From positions 186,001 through 250,000 of the forward strand of contig CAWCZY010000013.1 of the NCBI GenBank assembly GCA_963800215.1: a DNA stretch of 64,000 bases, in the 5' to 3' direction. Positions 1 to 8,372 of this stretch are shown here, in pieces. The notes below the pieces were generated by a model. The model made no database searches, was not told where the DNA came from, and saw only the letters and a program-made list of their open reading frames with translations. The DNA is from JAJPKK01 sp963800215 (GTDB lineage Bacteria; Pseudomonadota; Alphaproteobacteria; Rhizobiales; Xanthobacteraceae). The translations under genes and the position numbers were made by a program. Numbering within the stretch: the first letter of the stretch is position 1; every line of letters starts with the position of its first letter.

Positions 1-1
1 C

Positions 2-2179
2 GCTGCACACCACAAAGATGCGTCGCCCGCTCCAGGCCACAAAGTCGCATCATCCGCTGTAGGATCCGCTGCAGGCCACAAATCCGAGTCGCCGCACCGG
101 AAGAAGGCCGCCGGGGCGGAGCACCAGAAGAAGGCGGCGGAGGTCGAGCACCACAAGCACGTGATCGTGCCGCCGGCGGACGGGGATGCGTCGGCACCGC
201 TGCCGCCGGATGTGGCCGCGGTGAAGCAGGCGGCCGAGCTGTTGCGCCATGGCAAGGGCAAGGACGCGACCGCGCTCGCCGCATCGATGAGTGATCCGGT
301 GGCGGCGAAGCTGGTCGAATGGGCACTGCTGCGCCACTCCGATAGCGAAGCCGGTTTCGACCGCTACGCCGCCTTCATCCGCGCCAATCCCGAATGGCCG
401 AGCGCGCTGATACGACATCGCGCGGAGGGGAGGTTGTGGCAGGAACGGCGCGACGGCGCCACGGTGCGCGGCTTCGTCGGCAACGAGCCGACCAGCGCGG
501 CTGGCCGGCTTGCGCTCGCGCGCGTCGAGATGGGAGAGGGCGACCACGCCGACGCCGAGCGCGAGGTTCGCGCGGTATGGCAGTTGGAGCCGTTGTCGGC
601 CGAACTGGAAACCGCGGTGCTCGCCGCGTTCCCCGACGTGCTGACCCGCGCCGACCACGTGGCGCGCATGGACCGGCGCATCGGCGCCAAGGATTTCGGC
701 GCTGCGATGCGCGCCGCAAAACACGCCGGCGACGATCAAGTTGCGATCGTCAAGGCGTGCACCGCCGCCGAGGCGAAGTCCGCCAAGGGCGGATCGCAGC
801 TCGATGGGGTCCACGCCGGCGCGCGCGAGGACCTGGGTTACTCGTTGTGCCGCCTGCACTGGCTGCTGCGCAACGACTCGCCCGGCTCCAACGTTCACGG
901 CAAGATCGTGACGCCCAAGTCGGACTTTGCGGCTGCGGTCAAGCTGGTGCTCGCCGCGTCGCCGGAGGATCTGCAGCGTCAGGACACCGACGAATGGTGG
1001 CGCGAGCGTCGCGTGTTGGCCCGCAAGTTGCTCGACATCGGCGATGCGGCGAACGCCTACGAGGTGGTGCGCAACGCGGCGCCGCCGGCCAATCCGTATT
1101 ACCGTGCCGAGTTCCACCACATGGCCGGCTGGATCGCGCTGCGCTTTCTCGGCGATCCGTCGACCGCGCTCACGCATTTCGCCCACGCCGACGAAGGCGT
1201 GACCGATCCGGTCCCGCTCGCACGTGCCGCCTACTGGCGCGGCCGCGCCGCCGAGGCGGCCGGCCGGCCGGACGAGATGCGCGCGCAATACGAGGCCGCC
1301 GCGAAATATCCCATGGCCTATTACGGCCAGCTCGCACGCGCCCGGCTTGGCCTGGACGACCTCGCGGAGTTGCGTCCGCCGCCGGAGCCGGGGGATGTCA
1401 ACGCGAACGAACTGCTGCACGCCGCGGATATTCTCTACAAGACCGGCGAGGGCGACCTCGCCATGGCGTTCGCGACCAACCTCGCAGAAGAGAGCAAGGA
1501 CCCCTCCGTGATCGCGGGGCTCGGCAAGCTCACCGCACGCTACAACGATGCCCAGGCGATGCTGCTGGTCGGCAAGGCGGCGCTGGCGAGAGGGATGCCG
1601 ATGGACGTGTACGCCTATCCGGACATCGGCGTGCCGAACTTTACCCCGGTCGCCTCCAAGCTCGATCGCTGCATCGTCTACTCGATCGTGCGCACAGAAA
1701 GCGGTTTCGATCAGCACGACATGTCGTCGGCCAAGGCGGTGGGGCTGATGCAGGTCACCCCGGGGGCCGGGCGCGACACCGCCAAGCGGTTCGGCGTCTC
1801 TTACGACTGGAATCGTCTGGTGTCCGACCCGGTCTACAATACACAGATGGGCTCCGCCGAAATCTCCGCCCTGCTCAAGGACTACCGCGGCTCCTACATC
1901 CTGACCTTCGCCGGCTACAATGCGGGCCGCGGCCGGGTCGAGCAATGGATGGCGCAGCACGGCGATCCGCGCGATCCCAAGGTCGATGCGGTCGACTGGG
2001 TCGAGCGCATCCCGTTCGCCGAGACGCGCAACTACGTGCAGCGGGTGATGGAGAACCTGCAGGTCTATCGCCAGCGCTTCGGCGACAACACCGCGACGAT
2101 CGAGCCCAACCTGCATCGCGCCGCGGCGATCGAAAAGCACCTCGCGCCGGCCTCGGCGGACCTGTCCGTTCGCCACTGA
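2..2179 (+). CDS. Soluble lytic murein transglycosylase (5' end outside window)
   Basis: Cuts peptidoglycan glycan strands in the periplasm, forming 1,6-anhydro-MurNAc ends. The frame is open from base 2, so the start and any signal peptide lie outside the window. The first visible ~55 residues are a His/Lys/Ala-rich linker, followed by a long alpha-helical (superhelical, Slt70 U-type) region. The SLT domain comes last: the catalytic Glu lies in IVRTESGFDQ about 160 residues before the stop, followed by GLMQVTP and FAGYNAGRGRV, all typical of family 1 transglycosylases. An internal GTG at 161 could serve as a start, but the same low-complexity linker continues upstream of it, so I treat the gene as left-truncated. 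It converges with the GtrA gene. Confidence 0.9.
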   Translation, partial: AAHHKDASPAPGHKVASSAVGSAAGHKSESPHRKKAAGAEHQKKAAEVEHHKHVIVPPADGDASAPLPPDVAAVKQAAELLRHGKGKDATALAASMSDPVAAKLVEWALLRHSDSEAGFDRYAAFIRANPEWPSALIRHRAEGRLWQERRDGATVRGFVGNEPTSAAGRLALARVEMGEGDHADAEREVRAVWQLEPLSAELETAVLAAFPDVLTRADHVARMDRRIGAKDFGAAMRAAKHAGDDQVAIVKACTAAEAKSAKGGSQLDGVHAGAREDLGYSLCRLHWLLRNDSPGSNVHGKIVTPKSDFAAAVKLVLAASPEDLQRQDTDEWWRERRVLARKLLDIGDAANAYEVVRNAAPPANPYYRAEFHHMAGWIALRFLGDPSTALTHFAHADEGVTDPVPLARAAYWRGRAAEAAGRPDEMRAQYEAAAKYPMAYYGQLARARLGLDDLAELRPPPEPGDVNANELLHAADILYKTGEGDLAMAFATNLAEESKDPSVIAGLGKLTARYNDAQAMLLVGKAALARGMPMDVYAYPDIGVPNFTPVASKLDRCIVYSIVRTESGFDQHDMSSAKAVGLMQVTPGAGRDTAKRFGVSYDWNRLVSDPVYNTQMGSAEISALLKDYRGSYILTFAGYNAGRGRVEQWMAQHGDPRDPKVDAVDWVERIPFAETRNYVQRVMENLQVYRQRFGDNTATIEPNLHRAAAIEKHLAPASADLSVRH

Positions 2180-2218
2180 CCGGGTCCGCCTCCGACCGCC
2201 TGCGTGAACGCCACCCCG

Positions 2219-2764
2219 CTACGTCAGGTCTTCCTGCGCCGGGCGGCGGGTGCGGAACACCACGAAATGCGACATGGTGAAATTGACGACGAAGCCGGCC
2301 AGGATGGCGACGCCCTTGGCGGCGAGCACCGGCATGAACTTGGCGGCGAACACGAGGGTCGTGGTGTTGGCGACGGCGCCGAGCGCGCCGGAGGCGAGGA
2401 AGGTTCCGTACGACTTCCAGCGCAGCTGCCGGCCCGATTCCGCCGCGAAGGTGATGTGTGAGTTCATGACATAGGAGCACGACACCGCCACCAGCCACGA
2501 CATGATGTTGGCGGTGATCAGCACGATGCTGGCGTGGCTCGCGCACTGGCACGCCTCGGCAAATCCGTCGAGCGGCCGCAGCGCCCACGGGGTGGCGTTG
2601 ATATACGACCAGGCCAGCAGGAAAACAGTCGTATCTATCAGCGCGTTGACCACCCCGATCAGGGCGAAGCTCACGGCCTTGCGCAGCATGTCGAGGTGCG
2701 GCTCGACCATGGCCGTGGTGCGGGGAAAGGCGGCGCGGAGGCGCTCCAGCGGAATCATGCGCAT
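2219..2764 (-). CDS. GtrA family membrane protein
   Basis: A 181-residue protein with four predicted membrane helices (for example KAVSFALIGVVNALIDT and the C-terminal VAILAGFVVNFTMSHFVVF), matching the length and topology of the GtrA family. These proteins are thought to move polyprenyl-phosphate-linked sugars across the inner membrane. It is divergent from a GT2 polyprenyl-phosphate glycosyltransferase 120 bases away, the usual partner type, so the two probably serve the same lipid or polysaccharide decoration pathway. A later ATG at 2710 would give a shorter N-terminus and cannot be excluded. The substrate is unknown. Confidence 0.82.
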   Translation of the reverse strand: MRMIPLERLRAAFPRTTAMVEPHLDMLRKAVSFALIGVVNALIDTTVFLLAWSYINATPWALRPLDGFAEACQCASHASIVLITANIMSWLVAVSCSYVMNSHITFAAESGRQLRWKSYGTFLASGALGAVANTTTLVFAAKFMPVLAAKGVAILAGFVVNFTMSHFVVFRTRRPAQEDLT

Positions 2765-2884
2765 CGCTTAGCACGTCCGCTGCTGCACTGCGATGCTGCA
2801 CTGCAAAGCTACCACCCTACTAAATGGAACCCGATTTCGGGCTATGATGTTTGCGATACGGCACGCGGAAGCAACGGCAAACCG

Positions 2885-3946
2885 ATGAGACCTGACCAAT
2901 GTGACGGCGCCGGCATGGTCCGCCGCCATCCCGCCGCGGATGGCGCCGGCGGCCTGTCGATCGTGATCCCCGTCTATAACGAGGCGGCCGGCCTCGCCGC
3001 CCTGCATGCGCGCGTCTGTGCGATCGCGGCGGCGCTCGCCGCCGCGCGCGGGCTCGCCTGCGAGATCGTCTATGTGGATGACGGCAGCCGCGATGCTTCC
3101 CTTGCCACCGTGCTGGCGTTGCCGGCGCAGGGGGTCGACGTCCAGGTCGTCTCGCTGTCGCGCAATTTCGGCAAGGAGGCCGCGCTGCTCGCCGGGCTCG
3201 ACCACGCCCGCCTCGGAGCGGTGCTGTTCATGGATGCCGACGGCCAGCATCCGCCGGCGCTGATCGAGACCCTGGTCGGCCACTGGCTCGATGGCGGCTA
3301 TGACGTCGTCTACACCGCCAAGGCCCATCGCGAGAACGAGTCGATGGTGATCCGGCTCGGCGTGAAGGCGTTCTATTCCCTCATCAACTGGGGCGCGCGC
3401 CAGCCGATCCCCGAGGATGCCGGCGACTTCCGCCTGCTGTCGCCGCGCGCGGCGGCGGCGCTGCGCCAGCTGCCCGAGCGCAATCGCTTCTTCAAGGGGC
3501 TCGCCAGCTGGATCGGCTTTCGCCAGTTCCGCGTCGATTACAATCCCGCCGAGCGCACCCATGGGCGCTCCACTTGGAACCTCGGCTCGCTGATGGGGCT
3601 CTCGGTCGAGGGGCTGACTTCGTTCTCGGTGGCGCCGCTGCGGATCGCGAGCCTGCTCGGCATCCTGCTGGCGGCGGGCGCGCTGGTGTTCAGCGTCTGG
3701 ATCCTGATCGAAACCTTCGTCTATGAGCAGACGGTGCCGGGCTATCCTTCCCTCATCATCGGCATCATGGTGATCGGAGGCGTCCAGCTGCTGATGATCG
3801 GGGTGATGGGCGAATACATCGGCAAGGTGTTGTCCGAGCTCAAGCGCCGCCCCGTTTATTTCGTCGCCGAGTACAGCGTGAAGCGGGCCGCGGAGGCTGG
3901 CCAGCCGCCGCACGCCGCGGAGGCGGCGCGGAACGCGGCCGAATGA
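2885..3946 (+). CDS. Glycosyltransferase family 2 (polyprenyl-phosphate sugar transferase type)
   Basis: A 353-residue GT2 enzyme of the DPM1/ArnC type, which transfers a nucleotide-activated sugar to a polyprenyl phosphate at the cytoplasmic membrane face. Visible signs are the N-terminal SIVIPVYNEA motif, the metal/nucleotide-binding DADGQHPP, and two C-terminal membrane helices. I chose the ATG at 2885. The frame is open further upstream, but that sequence overlaps the divergent GtrA gene and does not look coding. The ATG at 2915 is an alternative. It overlaps the next gene by four bases (ATGA), so the two are translationally coupled. Confidence 0.87.
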   Translation: MRPDQCDGAGMVRRHPAADGAGGLSIVIPVYNEAAGLAALHARVCAIAAALAAARGLACEIVYVDDGSRDASLATVLALPAQGVDVQVVSLSRNFGKEAALLAGLDHARLGAVLFMDADGQHPPALIETLVGHWLDGGYDVVYTAKAHRENESMVIRLGVKAFYSLINWGARQPIPEDAGDFRLLSPRAAAALRQLPERNRFFKGLASWIGFRQFRVDYNPAERTHGRSTWNLGSLMGLSVEGLTSFSVAPLRIASLLGILLAAGALVFSVWILIETFVYEQTVPGYPSLIIGIMVIGGVQLLMIGVMGEYIGKVLSELKRRPVYFVAEYSVKRAAEAGQPPHAAEAARNAAE

Positions 3947-4779
3947 GGCCCCGCCGTTTCCGCCTGTGCGCCGACGATTACGGCATCTCCCCGGCGGTGA
4001 ACCGCGCCATCCGCGATCTCATCGGAGGCGGACGCATCAATGCGACCTCGGTGATGGTCGGCGCGCCGAGCTTCGACGCCGGGGAGGCCCGCGCGCTTCT
4101 CGCCGCGCTCGACAGTGCCGTTTCCGGCACCACGCTCGGCCTGCATTTCACCCTCACCGCGCCGTTCCGGCCGCTGAGCTCCTATCGCCCGGTGGCGGCG
4201 GATGGGGCGTTTTTGTCGCTGCGGCACATGCTGGCGCGCGGGCTTGCGCGGGCGCTCGACGGGCGCGCCGCCGCGGTGGAGGCGGAGCGCCAGATCGAGG
4301 CGTTCCGGTCCGCATTTGGCCGGCCGCCGGATTTCATCGACGGTCACCAGCACATTCACCTGCTGCCGCAGATCGGCGACGCGCTGCTGACGGTGATGAA
4401 GGAGCGCGCCCCCGCCGCCTGGGTCAGGCAATGCGGGCGGATCTCGCCGCTGCTGAACCGGCGGGGCCACGCCAAGGCGCTTGTGCTCGATGTGCTCAGC
4501 CGGCGCATGCGCCGGCGCAGCGCGATGCTCGGCGTCGCCACCAATCCGGCCTTTGCCGGCGCCTACGATTTCAACCGCGACATCGGCTACGACGCCGTGT
4601 TCGCGTCGTTCCTGGAAGGCCTGCCCGAGGGCGGCGTGGTGATGTGCCACCCCGGCTTCGTCGATGCGGAGCTCGAACGCCTGGACCATTTCACCGCGAT
4701 GCGCGAGCGGGAATATGCCTTTTTCGCCGGCGAGCGGTTTCCGCGACTGCTGGCGGAACGCGGTTTCGCCCTGGCGTGA
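3943..4779 (+). CDS. hpnK: ChbG/HpnK (YdjC-like) family deacetylase
   Basis: A 278-residue YdjC-fold carbohydrate deacetylase. The N-terminal CADDYG motif carries the metal-binding Asp and DGHQHIH the metal-binding His residues. The family removes acetyl groups from amino sugars. HpnK members are found next to hopanoid biosynthesis genes, but no hopanoid gene is visible here, so the symbol is by family likeness only. The start overlaps the stop of the GT2 gene (ATGA). GtrA, GT2 and this deacetylase make a plausible lipid-linked amino-sugar modification unit. A hairpin directly at the stop may end the operon. Confidence 0.75.
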   Translation: MRPRRFRLCADDYGISPAVNRAIRDLIGGGRINATSVMVGAPSFDAGEARALLAALDSAVSGTTLGLHFTLTAPFRPLSSYRPVAADGAFLSLRHMLARGLARALDGRAAAVEAERQIEAFRSAFGRPPDFIDGHQHIHLLPQIGDALLTVMKERAPAAWVRQCGRISPLLNRRGHAKALVLDVLSRRMRRRSAMLGVATNPAFAGAYDFNRDIGYDAVFASFLEGLPEGGVVMCHPGFVDAELERLDHFTAMREREYAFFAGERFPRLLAERGFALA

Positions 4780-4799
4780 ACGGCACGGAACCGCCGTTC
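4778..4799 (+). terminator. Hairpin at the stop codon of the GT2-hpnK operon
   Basis: GAACGGC and GCCGTTC (4778-4784 and 4793-4799) form a 7-bp stem with an 8-base loop that starts inside the TGA stop. There is no long T run, so it is only a candidate terminator. Confidence 0.35.
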
Positions 4800-4908
4800 G
4801 TTCATATTTGTCCATTGTTATTAATGCCATGGTTCCCCCCACTTCCGGCTGCAACAAGGCTCCCCATATGAGTGCCGCGCCGGGCCAGCCGGCCAGAGGA
4901 GAAAAACC

Positions 4909-5727
4909 ATGACTCCGCAGGAACGACAGATGGTCGCCGAGCTGTTCGACCGGCTTGCGTCGCTGGAAGGCGAGCGCCGTGATCCCGACGCCGAGCGGGT
5001 GATCCGTGACGGGCTCGGCCATGCGCCGAACGCGGTCTATGCGCTGGTACAGACGGTGCTGGTCCAGGACGAGGCGCTCAAGCGCGCCAATGCTCACATC
5101 GAGGAACTCGAACATGCGGTGAGCCAGGCGCCCGCCCAAAGCGGCGGCGGCTTTCTCGACAGCATGCGCAATGTGCTCACCGGCCAGCCACGCGGCTCGG
5201 TTCCCCCGGTGCGGCAGGGCGGTCAGGGCTCGAGCGGCGCATGGGGCGCTCCGCCCCCCGGCTATGCTCCGCCCCCCGGCTATCAGCCCCAGCCGGGCTA
5301 TCCGCCGCAGCCCGGATACATGCAGGGCGCCCCGATGGGCGGCGGCATGATGGGAGGCCCAATGGGGGGCCACGGCGGTTCGTTTCTCGGCACCGCGGCG
5401 GCGACGGTCGCGGGCGTGATCGGCGGCTCGATGCTGCTCAACGGCATCCGATCCGCGTTCGGCGGCGGCGGCGGCAATCAGGCGTTCGGGGGCGGGTACG
5501 GATCCTCACCGTCGCCATGGGGCGGCGGCAGCGGCGGCGAACTTTCCCGTGACGCCGGCGTGGGCGACATCGGCAGCCGCCACAATGATGATTCCCTGGC
5601 CCGTCAGGACGCGCAGCAGGACGCCCAGCAGGACCTCGCGGACGACGATCGGGCCGACGACGATGCCGCCGATTACGCCGACGACGGCGCGGATTTCGGC
5701 GACGGCGGCGATAGCGACAGCGCTTGA
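4909..5727 (+). CDS. DUF2076 domain protein
   Basis: A 272-residue protein. The N-terminal ~85 residues (MTPQERQMVAELFDRLASLE onward) are the recognisable DUF2076 core with a coiled-coil-like helix. A Pro/Gly/Tyr-rich segment with PPPGY and QPGYP repeats follows (residues ~105-145), then a Gly-rich stretch with one possible membrane helix, and a very acidic Asp/Ala tail. The function of the family is unknown; some members are called periplasmic ligand-binding sensor proteins, for which I see no proof. AGAGGAGAAAAACC gives a good ribosome-binding site. A strong hairpin follows the gene. Confidence 0.8.
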   Translation: MTPQERQMVAELFDRLASLEGERRDPDAERVIRDGLGHAPNAVYALVQTVLVQDEALKRANAHIEELEHAVSQAPAQSGGGFLDSMRNVLTGQPRGSVPPVRQGGQGSSGAWGAPPPGYAPPPGYQPQPGYPPQPGYMQGAPMGGGMMGGPMGGHGGSFLGTAAATVAGVIGGSMLLNGIRSAFGGGGGNQAFGGGYGSSPSPWGGGSGGELSRDAGVGDIGSRHNDDSLARQDAQQDAQQDLADDDRADDDAADYADDGADFGDGGDSDSA

Positions 5728-5746
5728 TCCTGAACGGTGCCTGTTT

Positions 5747-5767
5747 GGGGCGGGCCTGGCCCGCCCC
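5747..5767. terminator. Perfect GC-rich hairpin between convergent genes
   Basis: GGGGCGGGC, loop CTG, GCCCGCCCC: a perfect 9-bp stem lying between the ends of the DUF2076 gene and the convergent L,D-transpeptidase gene. Being symmetrical, it could act as a terminator for both strands, although long T runs are absent. Confidence 0.6.
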
Positions 5768-5798
5768 ATCGCTGTTTGCCCGATTGCGGTCTCATCGA

Positions 5799-6470
5799 TC
5801 AGATCACGATCACCCGGGCACCCACGGGGACGCGGCCGTAGAGATCGATCACGTCTTCATTGCGCATGCGGATGCAGCCCGACGACACCTGGGTGCCGAT
5901 GGTCCAGGGCTCGTTGGAGCCGTGGATGCGGTAGAGCGTATCGCCGAGATAGAGCGCCCGGGCGCCGAGCGGGTTTTCCGGTCCGCCGGCCATGTAGTGC
6001 GGCAGGTCGGGCCGGCGGTGCAGCATTTCGTCGGGCGGGCGCCAATCCGGCCATTCCTTTTTCATAGTGACGGTCTTGACGCCGGCCCAGGTGAATCCGG
6101 GGCGGCCGACGCCGATGCCGTAGCGCAGCGCCTTACCGTCCGGCTGGACCAAATAAAGCATGCGCTCGGGCGTGTTGATGATGACGGTGCCGGGCTTTTC
6201 CTCGCCGTGATAGTCGACGATCTGGCGGTTGTAGCGCGGATCGGCGGCGTAGCGCATGGCATCGGCATCGGGCGCATAGCCCTGGGGTTGCGGCGTGCCC
6301 GCCGACGAACCGCCGGAGAACAGGAACTCGATCAGGCCGCCGCCGAGGCCACCCGCGGTGGATTCGGTGCAAGCCGCGGTGAGCGCCGCACACGCCATGA
6401 GCGCGACGACGAGGGTGCGCGAACCCGGGACGGAGCAGGGCGTAAGTGGGGAAGAGCGAACACGGGACAT
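5799..6470 (-). CDS. L,D-transpeptidase (YkuD domain), exported
   Basis: Makes 3-3 cross-links in peptidoglycan or attaches proteins to it. The 223-residue protein has an N-terminal hydrophobic signal segment ending in ALTAAC, which may be a lipobox although residue -3 is Thr instead of Leu. The catalytic domain is complete: IHGSN contributes the active-site His and SSGCIRM contains the catalytic Cys and Arg near the C-terminus. It is transcribed towards the convergent DUF2076 gene. A TTAA-N7-TTAA element lies about 270 bases upstream. It may be a lipoprotein or simply a periplasmic enzyme. Confidence 0.88.
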   Translation of the reverse strand: MSRVRSSPLTPCSVPGSRTLVVALMACAALTAACTESTAGGLGGGLIEFLFSGGSSAGTPQPQGYAPDADAMRYAADPRYNRQIVDYHGEEKPGTVIINTPERMLYLVQPDGKALRYGIGVGRPGFTWAGVKTVTMKKEWPDWRPPDEMLHRRPDLPHYMAGGPENPLGARALYLGDTLYRIHGSNEPWTIGTQVSSGCIRMRNEDVIDLYGRVPVGARVIVI

Positions 6471-6526
6471 GGGGCGTACTCTCTACATTTCGCCGGGTGG
6501 AACCCGTTGGTCCTGCGCATATCTCG

Positions 6527-6561
6527 TTCCGAAAAGTGTGCAACTTCTCGGGATCAGGCGC
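6527..6561. repeat. CCGAAAAGT-type palindromic repeat, copy 1
   Basis: TTCCGAAAAGTGTGCAACTT, then CTCGGGATCAGGCGC. The same unit recurs at 63527-63561, where the stem CCGAAAAGT/ACTTTTCGG is perfect. Dispersed copies of this motif are familiar from Bradyrhizobiaceae intergenic regions (recollection, not searched). Confidence 0.6.
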
Positions 6562-6850
6562 CGATCGAACGCGCTCCAGAACTGGCCACCTGCGCATTAT
6601 GGGGAAGAAACCACCACCGATCGGTAAATAAAAATTGCCGAAAAAGTAAGTATATCTGGACACCAAGTGTTCATCACAACATGGTTTATTCCGGGTAAAT
6701 CGCCAGTCTCATGGTTAATCTGCTGAATAAGTTCATGGTTAAAAGGCAATTAATCCTTGCATCTATTGTACAACGCGAAGGTCGTATGAACGATTTGCAC
6801 GGCCGGGATGCCTGCGAACACGATCGTTGATCATGCCCAGAGCATGATCC
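6562..6850. other. AT-rich spacer without a recognisable gene
   Basis: This stretch is visibly richer in A and T than the rest of the window and carries stops in all frames. It holds the direct repeat TCATGGTTAA (6709-6718 and 6733-6742) and a TTAA-N7-TTAA site, so it is likely regulatory sequence for the L,D-transpeptidase gene. Confidence 0.5.
6739..6753. promoter_or_regulatory. CtrA-like binding site TTAA-N7-TTAA
   Basis: TTAAAAGGCAATTAA matches the full CtrA consensus of alphaproteobacteria exactly. It is in an AT-rich spacer about 270 bases upstream of the L,D-transpeptidase start, further than a typical CtrA site, so the link is tentative. Confidence 0.4.
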
Positions 6851-6931
6851 TCATTGCCCGGATCGACCGGGCAATCCCGTACTCACGGCCGGTGTTTACT
6901 GGATCGCCCGGTCGAGCCGGCGATGACAGCG
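6851..6931. repeat. Dispersed TCATTGCCCGG palindromic repeat, copy 1
   Basis: CATTGCCCGGATCGACCGGG starts an ~80-base unit ending in CCGGCGATGACAG. It contains two inverted arms (GCCCGG..CCGGGC) at the left and CGCCCGG..CCGGCG at the right. Other copies are at 18138, 39468 (right half), 49462 and 61241. Confidence 0.85.
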
Positions 6932-6971
6932 AGTTGTAAGTCGACCCAAACGAAAAACGCCTTAAAGCGCT

Positions 6972-7721
6972 CTAAATGACCTCCTCCACCCGTACGCTGC
7001 GGCAGTCGACCTCGAATTCGAGATCGCGCACCGGCGGGCGGGCGTAGTGCCAGGTCAGGCCGGCGCGCGCGGCGCCGCGGCGGACGATCTCGTCCACCAT
7101 GAAGGGATGGATGTTGCGGATCGTATAGACCTGGGCCGCGCTGGCGTCGCGCCAACCGGTGCCGAACCGCGCCAGCCGCGCGGCAATCTGGTCCATCACG
7201 AAACGCACCTTCTCGCGCATGGCGTCATCGCCGGTCTCGCCGAAGCGCACAATGCGCTCGCGGTAGCTCGCGTCGCCTTCCCGCGCCTCGGCAGCTCCGG
7301 AGATCACGAAGCTCGGCGCCGCGGCGGCGGTGGGCACAGTGAACGAAAACGCATGAAAGCCCGGTTCCGCCGGCGGGTCGATCTCCGGGCACACATTGCT
7401 GCGCGCGACCGGGTTGACCTTGCCGTCGAACACGCCCCATTTGCGCAGCGTGACCGCGTAGGATTCGTTGAAGGCGCGGAAGCCCTGCTCGGTGAACTGC
7501 CCCGGCGAGCGCAGTTCGCAGGCGCAGAACGCCGTCAGCGGGCGGCCGGCGCCCATGATGGTCTTCTCGATGCGGGCAAATCCGTCCATCAGCGGCACCG
7601 GCGAACGGAAGCGGAAGCGCTTGATTTCATAGCCCGCGGCGGCCGCGACGCCGCCGGAAAACTGGAATCCGCCGGGGATGAATCGATATCCCCCCGCAGT
7701 GAAATCGACTGCTTCCGCCAC
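6972..7721 (-). CDS. CnbZ-like (2-amino-5-chloromuconate deaminase-like) protein
   Basis: A 249-residue protein. The GTG start at 7721 was chosen because AAGGAG sits eight bases upstream, although the frame remains open for another 39 codons. Visible features are YRFIPGGFQFSGGVAA near the N-terminus, a central FCACELRSPGQFTEQGFRAF block and ARSNVCPEI. These recall sequences annotated as 2-amino-5-chloromuconate deaminase CnbZ, an enzyme of chloronitrobenzene breakdown, but I recall this from memory and the exact activity here is unproven. It is divergent from a split thiamine-diphosphate decarboxylase, which suggests a shared pathway for a small 2-oxo or enamine metabolite. Confidence 0.5.
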   Translation of the reverse strand: MAEAVDFTAGGYRFIPGGFQFSGGVAAAAGYEIKRFRFRSPVPLMDGFARIEKTIMGAGRPLTAFCACELRSPGQFTEQGFRAFNESYAVTLRKWGVFDGKVNPVARSNVCPEIDPPAEPGFHAFSFTVPTAAAAPSFVISGAAEAREGDASYRERIVRFGETGDDAMREKVRFVMDQIAARLARFGTGWRDASAAQVYTIRNIHPFMVDEIVRRGAARAGLTWHYARPPVRDLEFEVDCRSVRVEEVI

Positions 7722-7747
7722 TTCGAGAGCTCCTTTGCGCGGCTGGA

Positions 7748-7776
7748 CGAAACACCCGTTTCGACTATTGTGCAAT
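7748..7776. promoter_or_regulatory. Two small palindromes between divergent genes
   Basis: CGAAAC-ACCC-GTTTCG (7748-7763) and ATTGTGCAAT (7767-7776) lie in the 137-base gap between the CnbZ-like gene and the decarboxylase genes. They are candidate operators for shared control; no regulator gene is adjacent. Confidence 0.3.
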
Positions 7777-7858
7777 CCGCAAGCTGCGCGGCGCAATCGG
7801 CCGCCGGCCGCTCGCCCCAATGCGATCGCCCGCGACATCTTCCCAGAGGGAACAAAGC

Positions 7859-8371
7859 ATGGAGGCGGAGAATCCGGTCGCCGCGAGCATCGTCGAGGCG
7901 GCCGCCGGATGCGGCATATCGTTGGTGGCGAGCCTGCCGGACGGCTGGATCACGCCGCTGATCACCCGCTTTGCAAAGGATTTGCGTTTCCGCCACGTCG
8001 CCGTCAATCGCGAGGAGTCCGCGATCGGCCTGTGCTCCGGCGCATTCTTCAGCGGCATCGGCGCGCTCGCCTTGATGGGCGCCTCGGGATTTCTCACCTG
8101 CATCTACGCCATCACCAAGATCAACTACACCTATCAGATCCCGCTGCTGATCGGCATCACCTTGCGCGGGCGTCCCGGCGACCCCGCCAAGTTCCATCAG
8201 TCCAACGGCCTCTATCTCGAACCGGTCATGCGGGCGATCGACATCCCCTTCGTCGCGATCGAGCGCGGCGCCGACATCGGCCGGCTCGCCACCGCCTACC
8301 GGCACAGCCGCGTCATGTCGCGGCCGGTGGTGATCGGGTTCACCCGCGAGATGCTGCGCGGCGAGGCGTGA
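7859..8371 (+). CDS. Thiamine-diphosphate decarboxylase, PYR-domain subunit (ComD/sulfopyruvate decarboxylase alpha-like)
   Basis: A 170-residue stand-alone N-terminal (PYR) domain of a thiamine-diphosphate enzyme. NREESAIG holds the Glu expected to activate the cofactor aminopyrimidine, followed by CSGAFFSGIG. Enzymes split like this include sulfopyruvate and phosphonopyruvate decarboxylases. AGAGGGA precedes the ATG at 7859. The next gene, one base away, encodes the complementary cofactor-binding domain, so the two subunits make one active site. The substrate is unknown; neither coenzyme M nor phosphonate genes are visible nearby. Confidence 0.75.
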   Translation: MEAENPVAASIVEAAAGCGISLVASLPDGWITPLITRFAKDLRFRHVAVNREESAIGLCSGAFFSGIGALALMGASGFLTCIYAITKINYTYQIPLLIGITLRGRPGDPAKFHQSNGLYLEPVMRAIDIPFVAIERGADIGRLATAYRHSRVMSRPVVIGFTREMLRGEA

Positions 8372-8372
8372 C

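Noticed and set aside
50..2176. 708-codon open frame on the minus strand opposite the lytic transglycosylase
   Set aside because: Long antisense frames are expected at this GC content; its His/Arg/Gly-rich translation matches no family, whereas the plus strand encodes a clear SLT protein.
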